Below, in pieces: positions 27,143 to 34,432 of a DNA stretch of 64,000 nucleotides. Origin of the DNA: VRUE01 sp050258095 (lineage in GTDB: Bacteria; Actinomycetota; Thermoleophilia; Solirubrobacterales; 70-9). How positions within the stretch are numbered: position 1 is the stretch's first letter; the number at the start of each line of letters is the position of its first letter. Location: positions 1 through 64,000 of the forward strand of contig JBLMYD010000008.1 in the NCBI GenBank assembly GCA_050258095.1. The letters are read 5' to 3'. The notes under the pieces were generated by a model. It made no database searches. It was not told the DNA's origin and saw only the letters and a program-made list of their open reading frames with translations. The position numbers and the translations under genes were made by a program.

Positions 27143-27293
27143 GAAATCGCGTGTTAAGGCGCTCTTTTTAGTGAATGCACGGGTTTACTGAGATCGGGAT
27201 GCTGCTAAGTTGGCGCCCGGAGGGATCTGACCAAAGCCTTTTCGAGGGCCGGGGCTTTGACGGCCGAGGCCGCAAAGGAGAGAGATAGAGCAC

Positions 27294-28070
27294 ATGCGCA
27301 AGCGACTGATCACGACGATGGTCCTGGGGACGGCTCTCGCCGTCGCCTGTGCCGGGATCGCAACCGCCTACAAGCCGACCGTCATCAAGGAAGGCAACCT
27401 CGAACTGATCCTCAACGGCGGCTTCTCGCCGACCAAGCTGCCGAGGAAGAAGCTGGCGCCGATCCAGCTCAACATCAGCGGCAAGATCAACACGCTCGAC
27501 GGCTCGCGCCCGCCGGCCCTGAAGGAAGTGATCGTCGAAACCGACAAGAACGGGACGATCAACGCCAAAGGCCTCCCGACCTGCACCCTGGGCAAACTCA
27601 AGGCGCGCGAAACAGCCGCCGCCCTGAAGGCCTGCAAAGCGGCTCTGGTCGGCAAAGGCAAGACCGACGTCGAGGTCCAGTTCCCGGAATCGCCCCCGTT
27701 CATCGCGCACAGCAAGCTGCTCGCCTTCAACGGCGGCGTCAGGGGCGGCAAGACGACGATCCTCATCCACGCCTACCTGAAGAACCCGGTCTCGGCAGCG
27801 GTGCTGACCACGGTCACGGTCACGAAGATCCACCACGGCCGCTACGGCACCAAGTCGGTGGCGAAAGTCCCGCTGATCGTCAACGGCTACGGCTCGCCGA
27901 CGAGCTTCGAACTCAACTTCTTCCGCATGTTCAAGTACAGGGGGAAGACGCAGAGCTACCTGCTCGCCAAGTGCACGGACGGCAAGCTCAAGGCCCACGC
28001 CGTGTCGATCTTCCGCGAAGGACCCTCGATGACGGGCAACTTCTCCCGGCCCTGCACCCCGAAGGGCTGA
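27294..28070 (+). CDS. Secreted protein, paralogue C of a five-member family
   Basis: The 258-residue protein has a signal peptide (MRKRLITTMVLGTALAVACA). The mature domain contains LNGGFSPTKLPRKKLAPI, ALKEVIVETDKNG, KGLPTC, CKAALVGKGKTDVEV, LLAFNGGVRGGKTTILIHAY, TKIHHGRYGTKSVAKVPLIV, a late YLLAKCTDGKLKAH and a final RPCTPKG. The three Cys positions are conserved in C and D. AGGAGAGAG precedes the ATG. It is the first of three tandem paralogues. An 84-base stretch (27695-27778) is identical to 28562-28645 in the next gene. The function is unknown. Confidence 0.7.
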   Translation: MRKRLITTMVLGTALAVACAGIATAYKPTVIKEGNLELILNGGFSPTKLPRKKLAPIQLNISGKINTLDGSRPPALKEVIVETDKNGTINAKGLPTCTLGKLKARETAAALKACKAALVGKGKTDVEVQFPESPPFIAHSKLLAFNGGVRGGKTTILIHAYLKNPVSAAVLTTVTVTKIHHGRYGTKSVAKVPLIVNGYGSPTSFELNFFRMFKYRGKTQSYLLAKCTDGKLKAHAVSIFREGPSMTGNFSRPCTPKG

Positions 28071-28102
28071 GCCTCTCGGTTTAACTCAGGACGAAAAGGG
28101 GA

Positions 28103-28140
28103 ATAGGAAAAGGGCGGCCCAATGGTCGCCCTTTTCCTAT
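28103..28140 (+). terminator. Strong hairpin, probable terminator
   Basis: Perfect 14-bp arms ATAGGAAAAGGGCG (28103-28116) and CGCCCTTTTCCTAT (28127-28140) enclose a 10-base loop, 33 bases after the stop of the first tandem secreted-protein gene. The arm ends in CTTTTCCTAT rather than a pure T run. It may trim or attenuate transcription into the next gene, which starts 20 bases further on. Confidence 0.65.
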
Positions 28141-28160
28141 GCAGGGGATAGATTGAGCGA

Positions 28161-28958
28161 ATGCGCAGGCGACTGATCGCGACGATGGTCCTGGCAACGG
28201 CGCTCGCCGTCGCCTGCGCCGCGATCGCCAGCGCCGGCTCGTCGACCACTTTCAAGATCGGCAACCTCGAAGTCGTCGTCAAGGGCGGCTTCTCGCCGAG
28301 GAAGCTGCCGAGGAAGAAGCTGGCGTCGATTCACCTCTGGACGAGCGGCGCGATCCGGACGACCGACGGTACGCACCCGCCGGCGCTGACGGAAGTGGTG
28401 ATCGAAACCGACAAGAACGGGACGATTAACGCCAGGGGATTGCCCGTGTGCCGGCTATCCCGAATCAAAGGGACGACCACGAAAGTTGCGCGCAAGGCCT
28501 GTGGGCGGGCGCTGGTCGGCGAAGGCAAGACCGATGTCGAGGTCAAGTTCCCGGAAATGCTCCCGTTCATCGCGCACAGCAAGCTGCTCGCCTTCAACGG
28601 CGGCGTCAGGGGCGGCAAGACGACGATCCTCATCCACGCCTACCTCTCGAACCCCGTCACGGCGGCGGTGCTGACCACGGTCAAGGTCTCGAAGATCCAC
28701 CGCGGCCGCTACGGCACCAAGTCGGTGGCGAAGATCCCGCTGATCGCCGGTGGCGACGGCTCGGTGAGGAGCTTCAACCTCAAGCTCTTCCGCAAGTTCA
28801 AGCGCAGGGGGAAGACGCAGAGCTACCTGCTTGCCAGGTGCCGCGACGGCAAGCTCAAGGCCCGCACCAAGGTGTTCCTCACCGATTTCGTCGAAGGAAC
28901 CGGCAAAGTCCAGACCCCGATCGGCGCCCTCAGCTTCCCCTGCACCCCGAAGGGCTGA
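28161..28958 (+). CDS. Secreted protein, paralogue D of a five-member family
   Basis: The 265-residue protein has a signal peptide nearly identical to paralogue C (MRRRLIATMVLATALAVACA). Motifs are VKGGFSPRKLPRKKLASI, VIETDKNGTINARGLPVC, CGRALVGEGKTDVEVKFPE, the same FNGGVRGGKTTILIHAYL, SKIHRGRYGTKSVAKIPLIA, YLLARCRDGKLKAR and FPCTPKG at the end. It lies 20 bases after the hairpin at 28103-28140. Its TGA overlaps the ATG of the next paralogue. The close nucleotide match to paralogue C indicates recent duplication or gene conversion. Confidence 0.7.
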   Translation: MRRRLIATMVLATALAVACAAIASAGSSTTFKIGNLEVVVKGGFSPRKLPRKKLASIHLWTSGAIRTTDGTHPPALTEVVIETDKNGTINARGLPVCRLSRIKGTTTKVARKACGRALVGEGKTDVEVKFPEMLPFIAHSKLLAFNGGVRGGKTTILIHAYLSNPVTAAVLTTVKVSKIHRGRYGTKSVAKIPLIAGGDGSVRSFNLKLFRKFKRRGKTQSYLLARCRDGKLKARTKVFLTDFVEGTGKVQTPIGALSFPCTPKG

Positions 28959-29755
28959 TGCGCGGGCGCCTGACCGTGGCGGTTGCGCTGGCAACGGTTC
29001 TGGCCGTCGCTTGTGCCTTCAAGCCACTTGCCCATGCGCACCCAGAGTCAACCGTCTACTGCCCAGTTTCCAGTTACTCATGCGGCAGCGAAGGGCTTGA
29101 AGTCTCCATGAGCAGTGGCTTCAAGCCGGCCAGGCTGCCGAGGAAGCGGCTGGCGCCGATTCACATGAGTCTCGGCGAGAGGATCAGAACTGCCGACGGC
29201 TCGCACCCACCGGCACTGAAAGAAGTGGTTCTCGAAACCGACAGGAACGTGGAAATCGGTTTCCGGGGCCTGGCAGTCTGCCGGTCCCTGCTTCTGCTCG
29301 AGGAAGTTCCGAATCCATGCAAGAAGGCGCGCGTCGGGGAAGGTGAGATGGAAGTCGAGGTTGCGTTTCCCGAATCGGCGCCCTTCATCGCCAAGAGCCA
29401 CATGGTCGCCTTCAACGGCGGAAAGCGCGACGGCGCGAAGACGATCCTGATCTACGGTTACCTGAAGAACCCTGTCTCGGCGGCGATTGTGGTCAGGGTC
29501 AAGGTTTCGAAGATCCACCACGGCCGCTTCGGCACCAAGTTGGTGGCGACGATCCCGACGATCGCCGGCGGCCATGGCTCGGTGACGAGCTTCAACTTCA
29601 AGCTCTTCCGCAAGTTCACCTACAGACACAAGAAGCGGAGCTTCCTCTCGGCCAGGTGCGTCGACGGCAAGCTGCTGGCCCATTGGGAAGCGGTGCTCGC
29701 CTCCGGCCCCGATCTCACCGGAGCCTTCATGTTCCCCTGCACCCAGAAGGGCTGA
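28958..29755 (+). CDS. Secreted protein, paralogue E of a five-member family
   Basis: The 265-residue protein starts at ATG 28958 overlapping the previous stop (TGATG). After a signal peptide it has an additional Cys pair (YCPVSSYSCGS) near the mature N-terminus, then the family motifs GFKPARLPRKRLAPIHMSLG, ALKEVVLETDRN, FRGLAVC, CKKARVGEGEMEVEV, MVAFNGGKRDGAKTILIYGY, SKIHHGRFGTKLVATIPTIA, FLSARCVDGKLLAH and FPCTQKG. It is the most diverged of the three tandem copies. The function is unknown; coupling to D suggests they work together. Confidence 0.7.
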   Translation: MRGRLTVAVALATVLAVACAFKPLAHAHPESTVYCPVSSYSCGSEGLEVSMSSGFKPARLPRKRLAPIHMSLGERIRTADGSHPPALKEVVLETDRNVEIGFRGLAVCRSLLLLEEVPNPCKKARVGEGEMEVEVAFPESAPFIAKSHMVAFNGGKRDGAKTILIYGYLKNPVSAAIVVRVKVSKIHHGRFGTKLVATIPTIAGGHGSVTSFNFKLFRKFTYRHKKRSFLSARCVDGKLLAHWEAVLASGPDLTGAFMFPCTQKG

Positions 29756-29757
29756 CC

Positions 29758-30333
29758 TCAAGCCGCCGGGATCTGGCCCTCGGCCTCCTGGCGTCGCTCG
29801 CCGCGGCGCAGCATCCGCTGGGTGAGGATCGCGATGCTGAGGATCGCGGTGGCGCCGAGGCTGAGCTGGACGCTGAGCAGGCCTTTGCGAGACCAGTAGA
29901 CGTCGCGCAGGTCGAGCAGCAGGGCGGCCTCGTCGAAGGTCAGGCCCATGCCGATGCCGGTGGTGATCGCCAGGCGCTCTTCCAGCGCCTCGTTGCGGGT
30001 CAGCAGGGCGGTGGTCCCCGAGGCGAAGGCGATCAGGATGCCGGGGACGAAGTGATGGATATGGCGGCCGCCGAGGCGGACGTTGCGGAACGGCCCCCAG
30101 CGCTTGCGCCTGCGTATCCCCCAGGTCGAGAGGCGAACGATGGCGAAGGAGCCGAGGAATCCGGCGAGCAGGTTGAAGAGGACTGTTTCGCTGCGCGGCG
30201 CCGCGGCGTAGCCGCTGACGGCGACGTTGACCGTGTCGACGGCGGCCGCGGGCGCCGCCTCGGCGAGCCCGTCCGAGCCCGCCTGCTGGTGGGAGCGGCG
30301 GCGCAACATGCGGCCGAACTGGCCGGCCAGCAC
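29758..30333 (-). CDS. Integral membrane protein downstream of rplI
   Basis: The protein has three to four membrane helices (ETVLFNLLAGFLGSFAIVRL, a HHFVPGILIAFASGTTALLT region, GLLSVQLSLGATAILSIAIL) and an Arg-rich loop RLSTWGIRRRKRWGPF. RHIHHFVPGI and LTFDEAALLLDLRDVYW are conserved-looking polar motifs. With GTG 30333 the product is 191 residues, but the same frame continues upstream without a stop and encodes a further hydrophobic helix (TAALAVVSLGGAAVVLAG); a CTG at 30396 overlapping the rplI stop (CTGA) would include it. The function is unknown. Confidence 0.6.
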   Translation of the reverse strand: MLAGQFGRMLRRRSHQQAGSDGLAEAAPAAAVDTVNVAVSGYAAAPRSETVLFNLLAGFLGSFAIVRLSTWGIRRRKRWGPFRNVRLGGRHIHHFVPGILIAFASGTTALLTRNEALEERLAITTGIGMGLTFDEAALLLDLRDVYWSRKGLLSVQLSLGATAILSIAILTQRMLRRGERRQEAEGQIPAA

Positions 30334-30392
30334 GACAGCCGCGCCGCCCAGCGATACGACGGCGAGAGCGGCGGTGGCGCGATCCGAGCGGT

Positions 30393-30845
30393 TCAGCGTT
30401 CCTCGGCGACGATCGTCTTCACCGTCGCGACCGTGCCGTCGGCCAGCTCGATCTCGACCATGTGGGTGCCGATTTCGCGGATCGGCTGCTCGAGGCGCAC
30501 CTTGCGCCTGTCGATGCGCAGGTCGCGAGCCTCGCGGATCGCGTCGGCGATCTCCTTGGCGCCGACCGAGCCGAAGAGCTTGCCGTCCTCGGCCGCGCGC
30601 TGGTGGATCGTCAGCACCGTTTTCGCCAGCAGCTCGGCAGCCTGCTCTTCGCGTTCGGCGCGGCGCTGCTCGGCCTTCTCGGCGGCCTCGCGGCGGCGCT
30701 GTGCCTCCTCCAGGGCGCCGGGCGTCGCGGCCGCGGCCAGCTTGCGCGGGATCAGGTAGTTGCGCAGGTAGCCGGGCGAGACGTCGACCGGGTCGCCGCG
30801 CTCACCGAGGTCCTCGACGTCCTCGAGCAGGATCGCCTGCGTCAT
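30393..30845 (-). CDS. rplI: 50S ribosomal protein L9
   Basis: This 150-residue protein is a component of the large ribosomal subunit. The N-terminal domain MTQAILLEDVEDLGERGDPV and VSPGYLRNYLIPRKLA is the L9 signature, followed by the long central helix (EEAQRRREAAEKAEQRRAER) and the C-terminal domain with KLFGSVGAKEIADAI. The ATG overlaps the rpsR stop. It belongs to the rpsF-ssb-rpsR-rplI operon. Confidence 0.97.
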   Translation of the reverse strand: MTQAILLEDVEDLGERGDPVDVSPGYLRNYLIPRKLAAAATPGALEEAQRRREAAEKAEQRRAEREEQAAELLAKTVLTIHQRAAEDGKLFGSVGAKEIADAIREARDLRIDRRKVRLEQPIREIGTHMVEIELADGTVATVKTIVAEER

Positions 30846-31111
30846 CAGCGCTCTCCGACGTAGGGCAGCAGGGCGATCTCGCGTGCCCGCTTGACCGCGA
30901 CCGAGAGCTGGCGCTGGTGCTTGCGCGAGAGGCCGGTGACGCGCCTGCCGCGCGTCTTGCCCCTGTCCGAGAGGAAGCGGCGCAGCAGGTTAAGGTCCTT
31001 GTAGTCGACCGCCGCGGAGTTGATCCGCGTGTATTTGCGTGGACGCGAGCGATCGGCTGCGCGACGCCCGCGGCGCGGTGGCGCGCTCCCTATGTCGGTG
31101 CCTCTGGCCAT
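30845..31111 (-). CDS. rpsR: 30S ribosomal protein S18
   Basis: This 88-residue small-subunit protein has the family core YKDLNLLRRFLSDRGKTRGR RVTGLSRKHQRQLSVAVKRA (shown in two parts) and a basic N-terminal extension. No CxxC zinc motif is present at the N-terminus, so it is the zinc-independent form. I chose the ATG at 31111 because homology starts soon after. Its stop overlaps the rplI start (TCA/CAT on the plus strand). Confidence 0.95.
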   Translation of the reverse strand: MARGTDIGSAPPRRGRRAADRSRPRKYTRINSAAVDYKDLNLLRRFLSDRGKTRGRRVTGLSRKHQRQLSVAVKRAREIALLPYVGER

Positions 31112-31161
31112 CGAGCTGGCAATCCTACAGAAACGGCGATTGCCAGCCCGAAGGCGAAGAG

Positions 31162-31635
31162 CTAAAAGGGGATGTCGTCGTCGTCGCCGGTCGCGGCGGC
31201 GGGTGCGAAGTCGGAGGGGTCGGCGGGCACGTCGCTGCTCGGCGAGAAGCCGCCGTTGCCGTTCCCGTTGCCATTGCCGCCCCCGGAGCCGTCGCGGGAG
31301 CCGAGGAACTGCACGGAGTTGGCGACGATCCGCACCGCCTGGCGCTTGCCGCTGCCGTCTTTCGCCTCCCATTCGCTCCAGTCGAGGCGCCCTTCGACCG
31401 CCACCGGGCGGCCCTTGGCGAGGTAGTTGGCACAGTTCTCGCCCTGCGCGCCCCAGACGGTCACGTCGAAGTAGTTGGGCTTGTCCTCCCACTCTCCGGT
31501 CTGGCCGTTCTTGCGCCGGCTGTTGACCGCGACGCGCAGGTCGCAGACGGCCGTCCCGCCGCCGGTATGGCGCAGGTCGGGGTCCTTCGTCAGGTTTCCG
31601 GTGATAACCACTACGTTGATGTTCGAAGCCGCCAC
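31162..31635 (-). CDS. ssb: Single-stranded DNA-binding protein
   Basis: The 157-residue SSB has an OB-fold N-terminal domain (NINVVVITGNLTKDPDLRHT, AVCDLRVAVNSRR, KPNYFDVTVWG, NCANYLAKGRPVAVEGRLDW), a Gly/Asn-rich linker (GGGNGNGNGNGG) and the acidic tip DDDDIPF that binds partner proteins. The start is GTG 31635 with GGAGGAG 9 bases upstream. It protects ssDNA at the fork and sits in the usual place between rpsF and rpsR. Confidence 0.95.
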   Translation of the reverse strand: MAASNINVVVITGNLTKDPDLRHTGGGTAVCDLRVAVNSRRKNGQTGEWEDKPNYFDVTVWGAQGENCANYLAKGRPVAVEGRLDWSEWEAKDGSGKRQAVRIVANSVQFLGSRDGSGGGNGNGNGNGGFSPSSDVPADPSDFAPAAATGDDDDIPF

Positions 31636-31731
31636 GGCTCTCAACTCCTCCGAATCGATGTCTGGACTCCAGTCTAAGAGCGACGGCGGCGCATCTCTCC
31701 CCCCTCGCCCCGCAATCTCCGCACGAAAACC

Positions 31732-31784
31732 CCGCCGACGGGCCGATTTCCGTCGGTATGCGTCGGTTTTAGTCCCGTCGGCGG
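31732..31784. repeat. 53-bp palindromic repeat, family P53, intergenic copy
   Basis: The outer arms CCGCCGACGGG (31732-31742) and CCCGTCGGCGG (31774-31784) are perfect; the inner part (GATTTCCGTCGG TATG CGTCGGTTTTAGT) pairs imperfectly. It is exactly 53 bp, like the copy at 43100-43152, with the same arms and the same GTCGGTTTTAG-type core. It touches the rpsF stop codon (31785-31787) and lies in the rpsF-ssb gap. Confidence 0.8.
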
Positions 31785-32234
31785 CTACTCGGCGGGGGCG
31801 GGGGCCTCGGCGCTCTCCTCGACCTGCTCGCCGCCGTCGCTCTCCTCGGCCGAGCCGGCGACGCGAGGCGGGCCCTGCGGCCCGCGCTCGCGCGAGCCGT
31901 GGGCGGGAGCGGCGGTCGCCGGCGGCACCATCACGGGCGCGTCGGCGTCGACCTTGAAGATGCGGAAGCGCAGCACGCCGTCGGCGATCTTCAGGTTGTG
32001 GTTGAGCTCGTCGAGCAGCTCGTTCGAGCCCTCGAAGCGGAACCAGCGGTAGTCGGCCTCGTTGCGCTGCTCGATCTCGTAGGCCATCTTGCGCAGGCCC
32101 CATTTGTTCTCGTGCTTGAGCGTGCCCTTGCCCTCGATCCGGCCGCGCACCTCCTTCGCGAGCGCGTCGCGCCCGGCCTCGTCGGGGCCCGGGTCCAGCA
32201 TCAGGACCAGCTCGTATTCGCGTGCTGCTGCCAA
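31785..32234 (-). CDS. rpsF: 30S ribosomal protein S6
   Basis: The 149-residue protein contains the S6 fold: REYELVLMLDPGPDEAG, HENKWGLRKMAYEIEQRNEA, DYRWFRFEGSNELLDELNHN and a RFRIFKVDADAP end. After that comes an Ala/Pro/Glu-rich tail of about 45 residues, longer than in most S6 proteins. The start is TTG 32234 (LAAAREYEL), since no ATG or GTG lies between the upstream stop and the conserved beta strand. The P53 palindrome abuts its stop codon. Confidence 0.93.
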   Translation of the reverse strand: MAAAREYELVLMLDPGPDEAGRDALAKEVRGRIEGKGTLKHENKWGLRKMAYEIEQRNEADYRWFRFEGSNELLDELNHNLKIADGVLRFRIFKVDADAPVMVPPATAAPAHGSRERGPQGPPRVAGSAEESDGGEQVEESAEAPAPAE

Positions 32235-32253
32235 AAGCGGCGAGGGACTATAG

Positions 32254-32721
32254 CTAGTGCGGGGCGAACTCCATCGAGCCGTCGTTTGGCGATGCGGGCG
32301 GATGTGGCGGAGGTTCCGGCGCTGGTGAGGGGGTGGGCGGTGGTTTGGATGGCGGGACCGAGGGGATGGCGGGCGGGTCCTGTCGTCGGGTTGGGGTGGG
32401 CGGCTTGGGCTGCGCGCTGCCTCGGGCATCGGGATGAAGCGGCTTCTGGGATGGGGCCCTGCCCTCGGCAGCCTCCGCGCGGCGCCGCCCACCCCCACCC
32501 GACGCCACCCGCTCGAAGTTCGGTTTGGTCCCAGCTTCCGGCCGCCCCGGCTCTCGCTGCGGCATAGACACCGCAACCCGCGGCAGCCCGACGTCGGCGG
32601 GTAGAGGCGGAGGGGCGGGCGGCCGCAGCAAGCTTGGGATGACGTTGAGAGCTATCAGCGCTCCAACCGCCGCAAGGGCAACGCGCCCGGCTATCGACCA
32701 TCGAATCCGGAGACTGGTCAC
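32254..32721 (-). CDS. Membrane-anchored proline-rich protein upstream of rpsF
   Basis: The 155-residue protein has one N-terminal membrane helix (RVALAAVGALIALNVIPSLL) and an otherwise disordered Pro/Arg/Ser-rich tail (PPAPPPLPADVGLPRVA, PTPSPAPEPPPHPPASP). The start is GTG 32721. The gene lies 19 bases ahead of rpsF on the same strand and is likely cotranscribed with the ribosomal operon. No family is recognised. The high G+C makes the frame easy to keep open, but the helix followed by a Pro-rich tail is coherent. Confidence 0.5.
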   Translation of the reverse strand: MTSLRIRWSIAGRVALAAVGALIALNVIPSLLRPPAPPPLPADVGLPRVAVSMPQREPGRPEAGTKPNFERVASGGGGRRRAEAAEGRAPSQKPLHPDARGSAQPKPPTPTRRQDPPAIPSVPPSKPPPTPSPAPEPPPHPPASPNDGSMEFAPH

Positions 32722-32772
32722 GGGTTGCTTAAGCTCTCAGCCCGAGGAGTTCGCCCCTGCAAGGACGTTTGT

Positions 32773-32889
32773 GGGAGGGGGTTGGGCACCCCTGCGAACG
32801 GCTTGTACTTTTTCCGCTCGTTCGCCCGCCGCCGGCCTGGGCCTGTCTTCGGAAAAAGTTGAGTGAGGAGGGGTGCCCAACCCCCTCCC
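32773..32889. repeat. 117-bp nested inverted repeat after otsA
   Basis: Perfect 21-bp outer arms lie at 32773-32793 and 32869-32889 (core GGGTTGGGCACCCC and GGGGTGCCCAACCC). Inside are 10-bp arms ACTTTTTCCG (32807-32816) and CGGAAAAAGT (32850-32859). It ends one base from the stop codon of otsA. It could fold as a long cruciform or a bidirectional terminator. Confidence 0.8.
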
Positions 32890-32890
32890 C

Positions 32891-34354
32891 CTATCCAACC
32901 GCCTGGCGCAACTCCTCGATATCCCGCTGCTGGTCATCCACCCAGTCCCCCGGATTGCGGGAATAGATGATCTCCTTCAGACGCTGCGCCCGCAGTCGCC
33001 TCTCCTCGGGGCTCATCGTCAGCGCCCGGTAGATCGCGTCGGCCTGCTCCTGGATGTCGAAGGGGTTGACCGAGAGGGCGCAGTCGGCGAGCTCCTCGTG
33101 CGAGCCGGTGTTCTCGGAGAGCATCAGGACGCCGTCGCGGGTGTTGACCGCCGGCGCCTCCTTGGCGACCAGGTTCATCCCGTCGAAGAGCGAGTTGACC
33201 ATCAGCAGGTCGAAGTGCTTGTAGCGGGCGACGGCCTCGGGGAAGTTCTCGTAGATCTTCAGGTCGATCGGCATCCAGTCGGTGGTGCCGTGCCGGTGGT
33301 TGACGACGGCGACGAGCGCCTCGATCCGCTCCAGGTACTCGGCGTACTCGGGCACGTCCTGGCGCGAGGGCTGCAGGTGGGCGATGAAGGTGACCTCTTC
33401 GCGGAACTCGGGGTGCTGGGCGAGGAAGGTGTCGAAGGCGGTGAAGCCGCGCAGCACGTTCTTCGAGAGGTCGGCGCGGTCGACGCGGATGATCAGGTGC
33501 TTGCGACGGCGGGCCAGCACCTCTCGCTCGGCGGCGGCGACCTCGGGCGATGCCGCCGCCCGCTTCAGTCGCTCGGCGTCGATCGAGAGCGGGTAGGCGC
33601 GAGCCCGCGTCTCGCCCCCGGCGTGGTGCACGACGCAGCGCTCGTAGTCGACGTCGGCCTCGAGCAGTTCGTCGCAGCAGCGGATGAAGTTGATGCAGTA
33701 GGCGTGCGTGTGGAAGCCGAGGATGTCGTTGGCGAGCACGCCGCGGAAGAGCGCCTCGCGGATGCGGCCGGGCAGGATGCGCCAGCTGTCGGGCTGGGAC
33801 CAGGGGATGTGGACGAAGTGATGGAGGAAGGCGTCCGGCCGCTCGGCGCGGATCATCGCCGGCGCCGTGTAGAGGTGGTAGTCGTGGAGCATCACCAGCG
33901 GCCGCTCGCGCCCCTCGATCTGGCGCAGCACGGCCGCGGCGATGTCGCGGTTCACCGTCTGGTAGCCGAAGTCCCAGGCGTCGAGCTCCTCCTGGCGGAT
34001 GTCGGGCGCGTTGGAGAGGTCCCAGAGGTAGTGCTGGATGAACCAGAGGATCGGGTTGGCGATCACGTTGTAGAAGCGGTCGTAGGCCGTCGCGTCGCTG
34101 CCGACCAGCAGCACGCGGTACTCGATGCCGTCGATCGAGAGGTCGACCGGCCCGCCGCGTTCTTCGGAGACCGCGACGTCCTCGTCGGTCATCGCCGAGG
34201 CGATCCAGAGCGCGTCCCGATGCGAGACGAGGCCCGAGAGCGCCGTCACCAGCCCGCCGCCGCCGCGCCGCACGGTGCGGTTACCCTCCTCGTCGCGCTC
34301 GAACTGCGCAGGACCCCGATTCGAGACGATGATCAGTGGGTCGCTGTCCGCCAC
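32891..34354 (-). CDS. otsA: Trehalose-6-phosphate synthase (GT20)
   Basis: The 487-residue GT20 enzyme makes trehalose-6-phosphate from UDP- or GDP-glucose and glucose-6-phosphate. It has the N-terminal IIVSNRGPAQFERD loop, RRGGGGLVTALSG, HDYHLYTAPAMIR, FVHIPWSQPDSWRILPG, RADLSKNVLRGF and the C-terminal DGMNLVAKEAPAVN and SENTGSHEELADCALSVNPF. No otsB phosphatase is adjacent. A treT-like gene lies upstream on the same strand, so two trehalose routes may be controlled together. The stop abuts a long inverted repeat. Confidence 0.9.
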   Translation of the reverse strand: MADSDPLIIVSNRGPAQFERDEEGNRTVRRGGGGLVTALSGLVSHRDALWIASAMTDEDVAVSEERGGPVDLSIDGIEYRVLLVGSDATAYDRFYNVIANPILWFIQHYLWDLSNAPDIRQEELDAWDFGYQTVNRDIAAAVLRQIEGRERPLVMLHDYHLYTAPAMIRAERPDAFLHHFVHIPWSQPDSWRILPGRIREALFRGVLANDILGFHTHAYCINFIRCCDELLEADVDYERCVVHHAGGETRARAYPLSIDAERLKRAAASPEVAAAEREVLARRRKHLIIRVDRADLSKNVLRGFTAFDTFLAQHPEFREEVTFIAHLQPSRQDVPEYAEYLERIEALVAVVNHRHGTTDWMPIDLKIYENFPEAVARYKHFDLLMVNSLFDGMNLVAKEAPAVNTRDGVLMLSENTGSHEELADCALSVNPFDIQEQADAIYRALTMSPEERRLRAQRLKEIIYSRNPGDWVDDQQRDIEELRQAVG

Positions 34355-34375
34355 AGTGACCCCACCCTACCCCCG

Positions 34376-34420
34376 GGTGCAACGCATAAGGGGTCTATAT
34401 GGCATCAAAAACGTTGCACC
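34376..34420. repeat. 45-bp palindromic repeat, family P45, intergenic copy
   Basis: GGTGCAACG (34376-34384) and CGTTGCACC (34412-34420) are perfect 9-bp arms, extended by two outer bases to 11 bp (CGGGTGCAACG/CGTTGCACCCG). The unit is exactly 45 bp, as at 48599-48643, and both contain a run of T after GCAACGT on one strand. It lies between treT and otsA, 12 bases after the treT stop. Confidence 0.7.
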
Positions 34421-34432
34421 CGCGCAGGAGGG

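Noticed and set aside
28103..28140. Riboswitch ahead of the second tandem secreted-protein gene
   Set aside because: It is a single simple hairpin with no additional conserved aptamer-like structure; a terminator or RNA-processing role is simpler.
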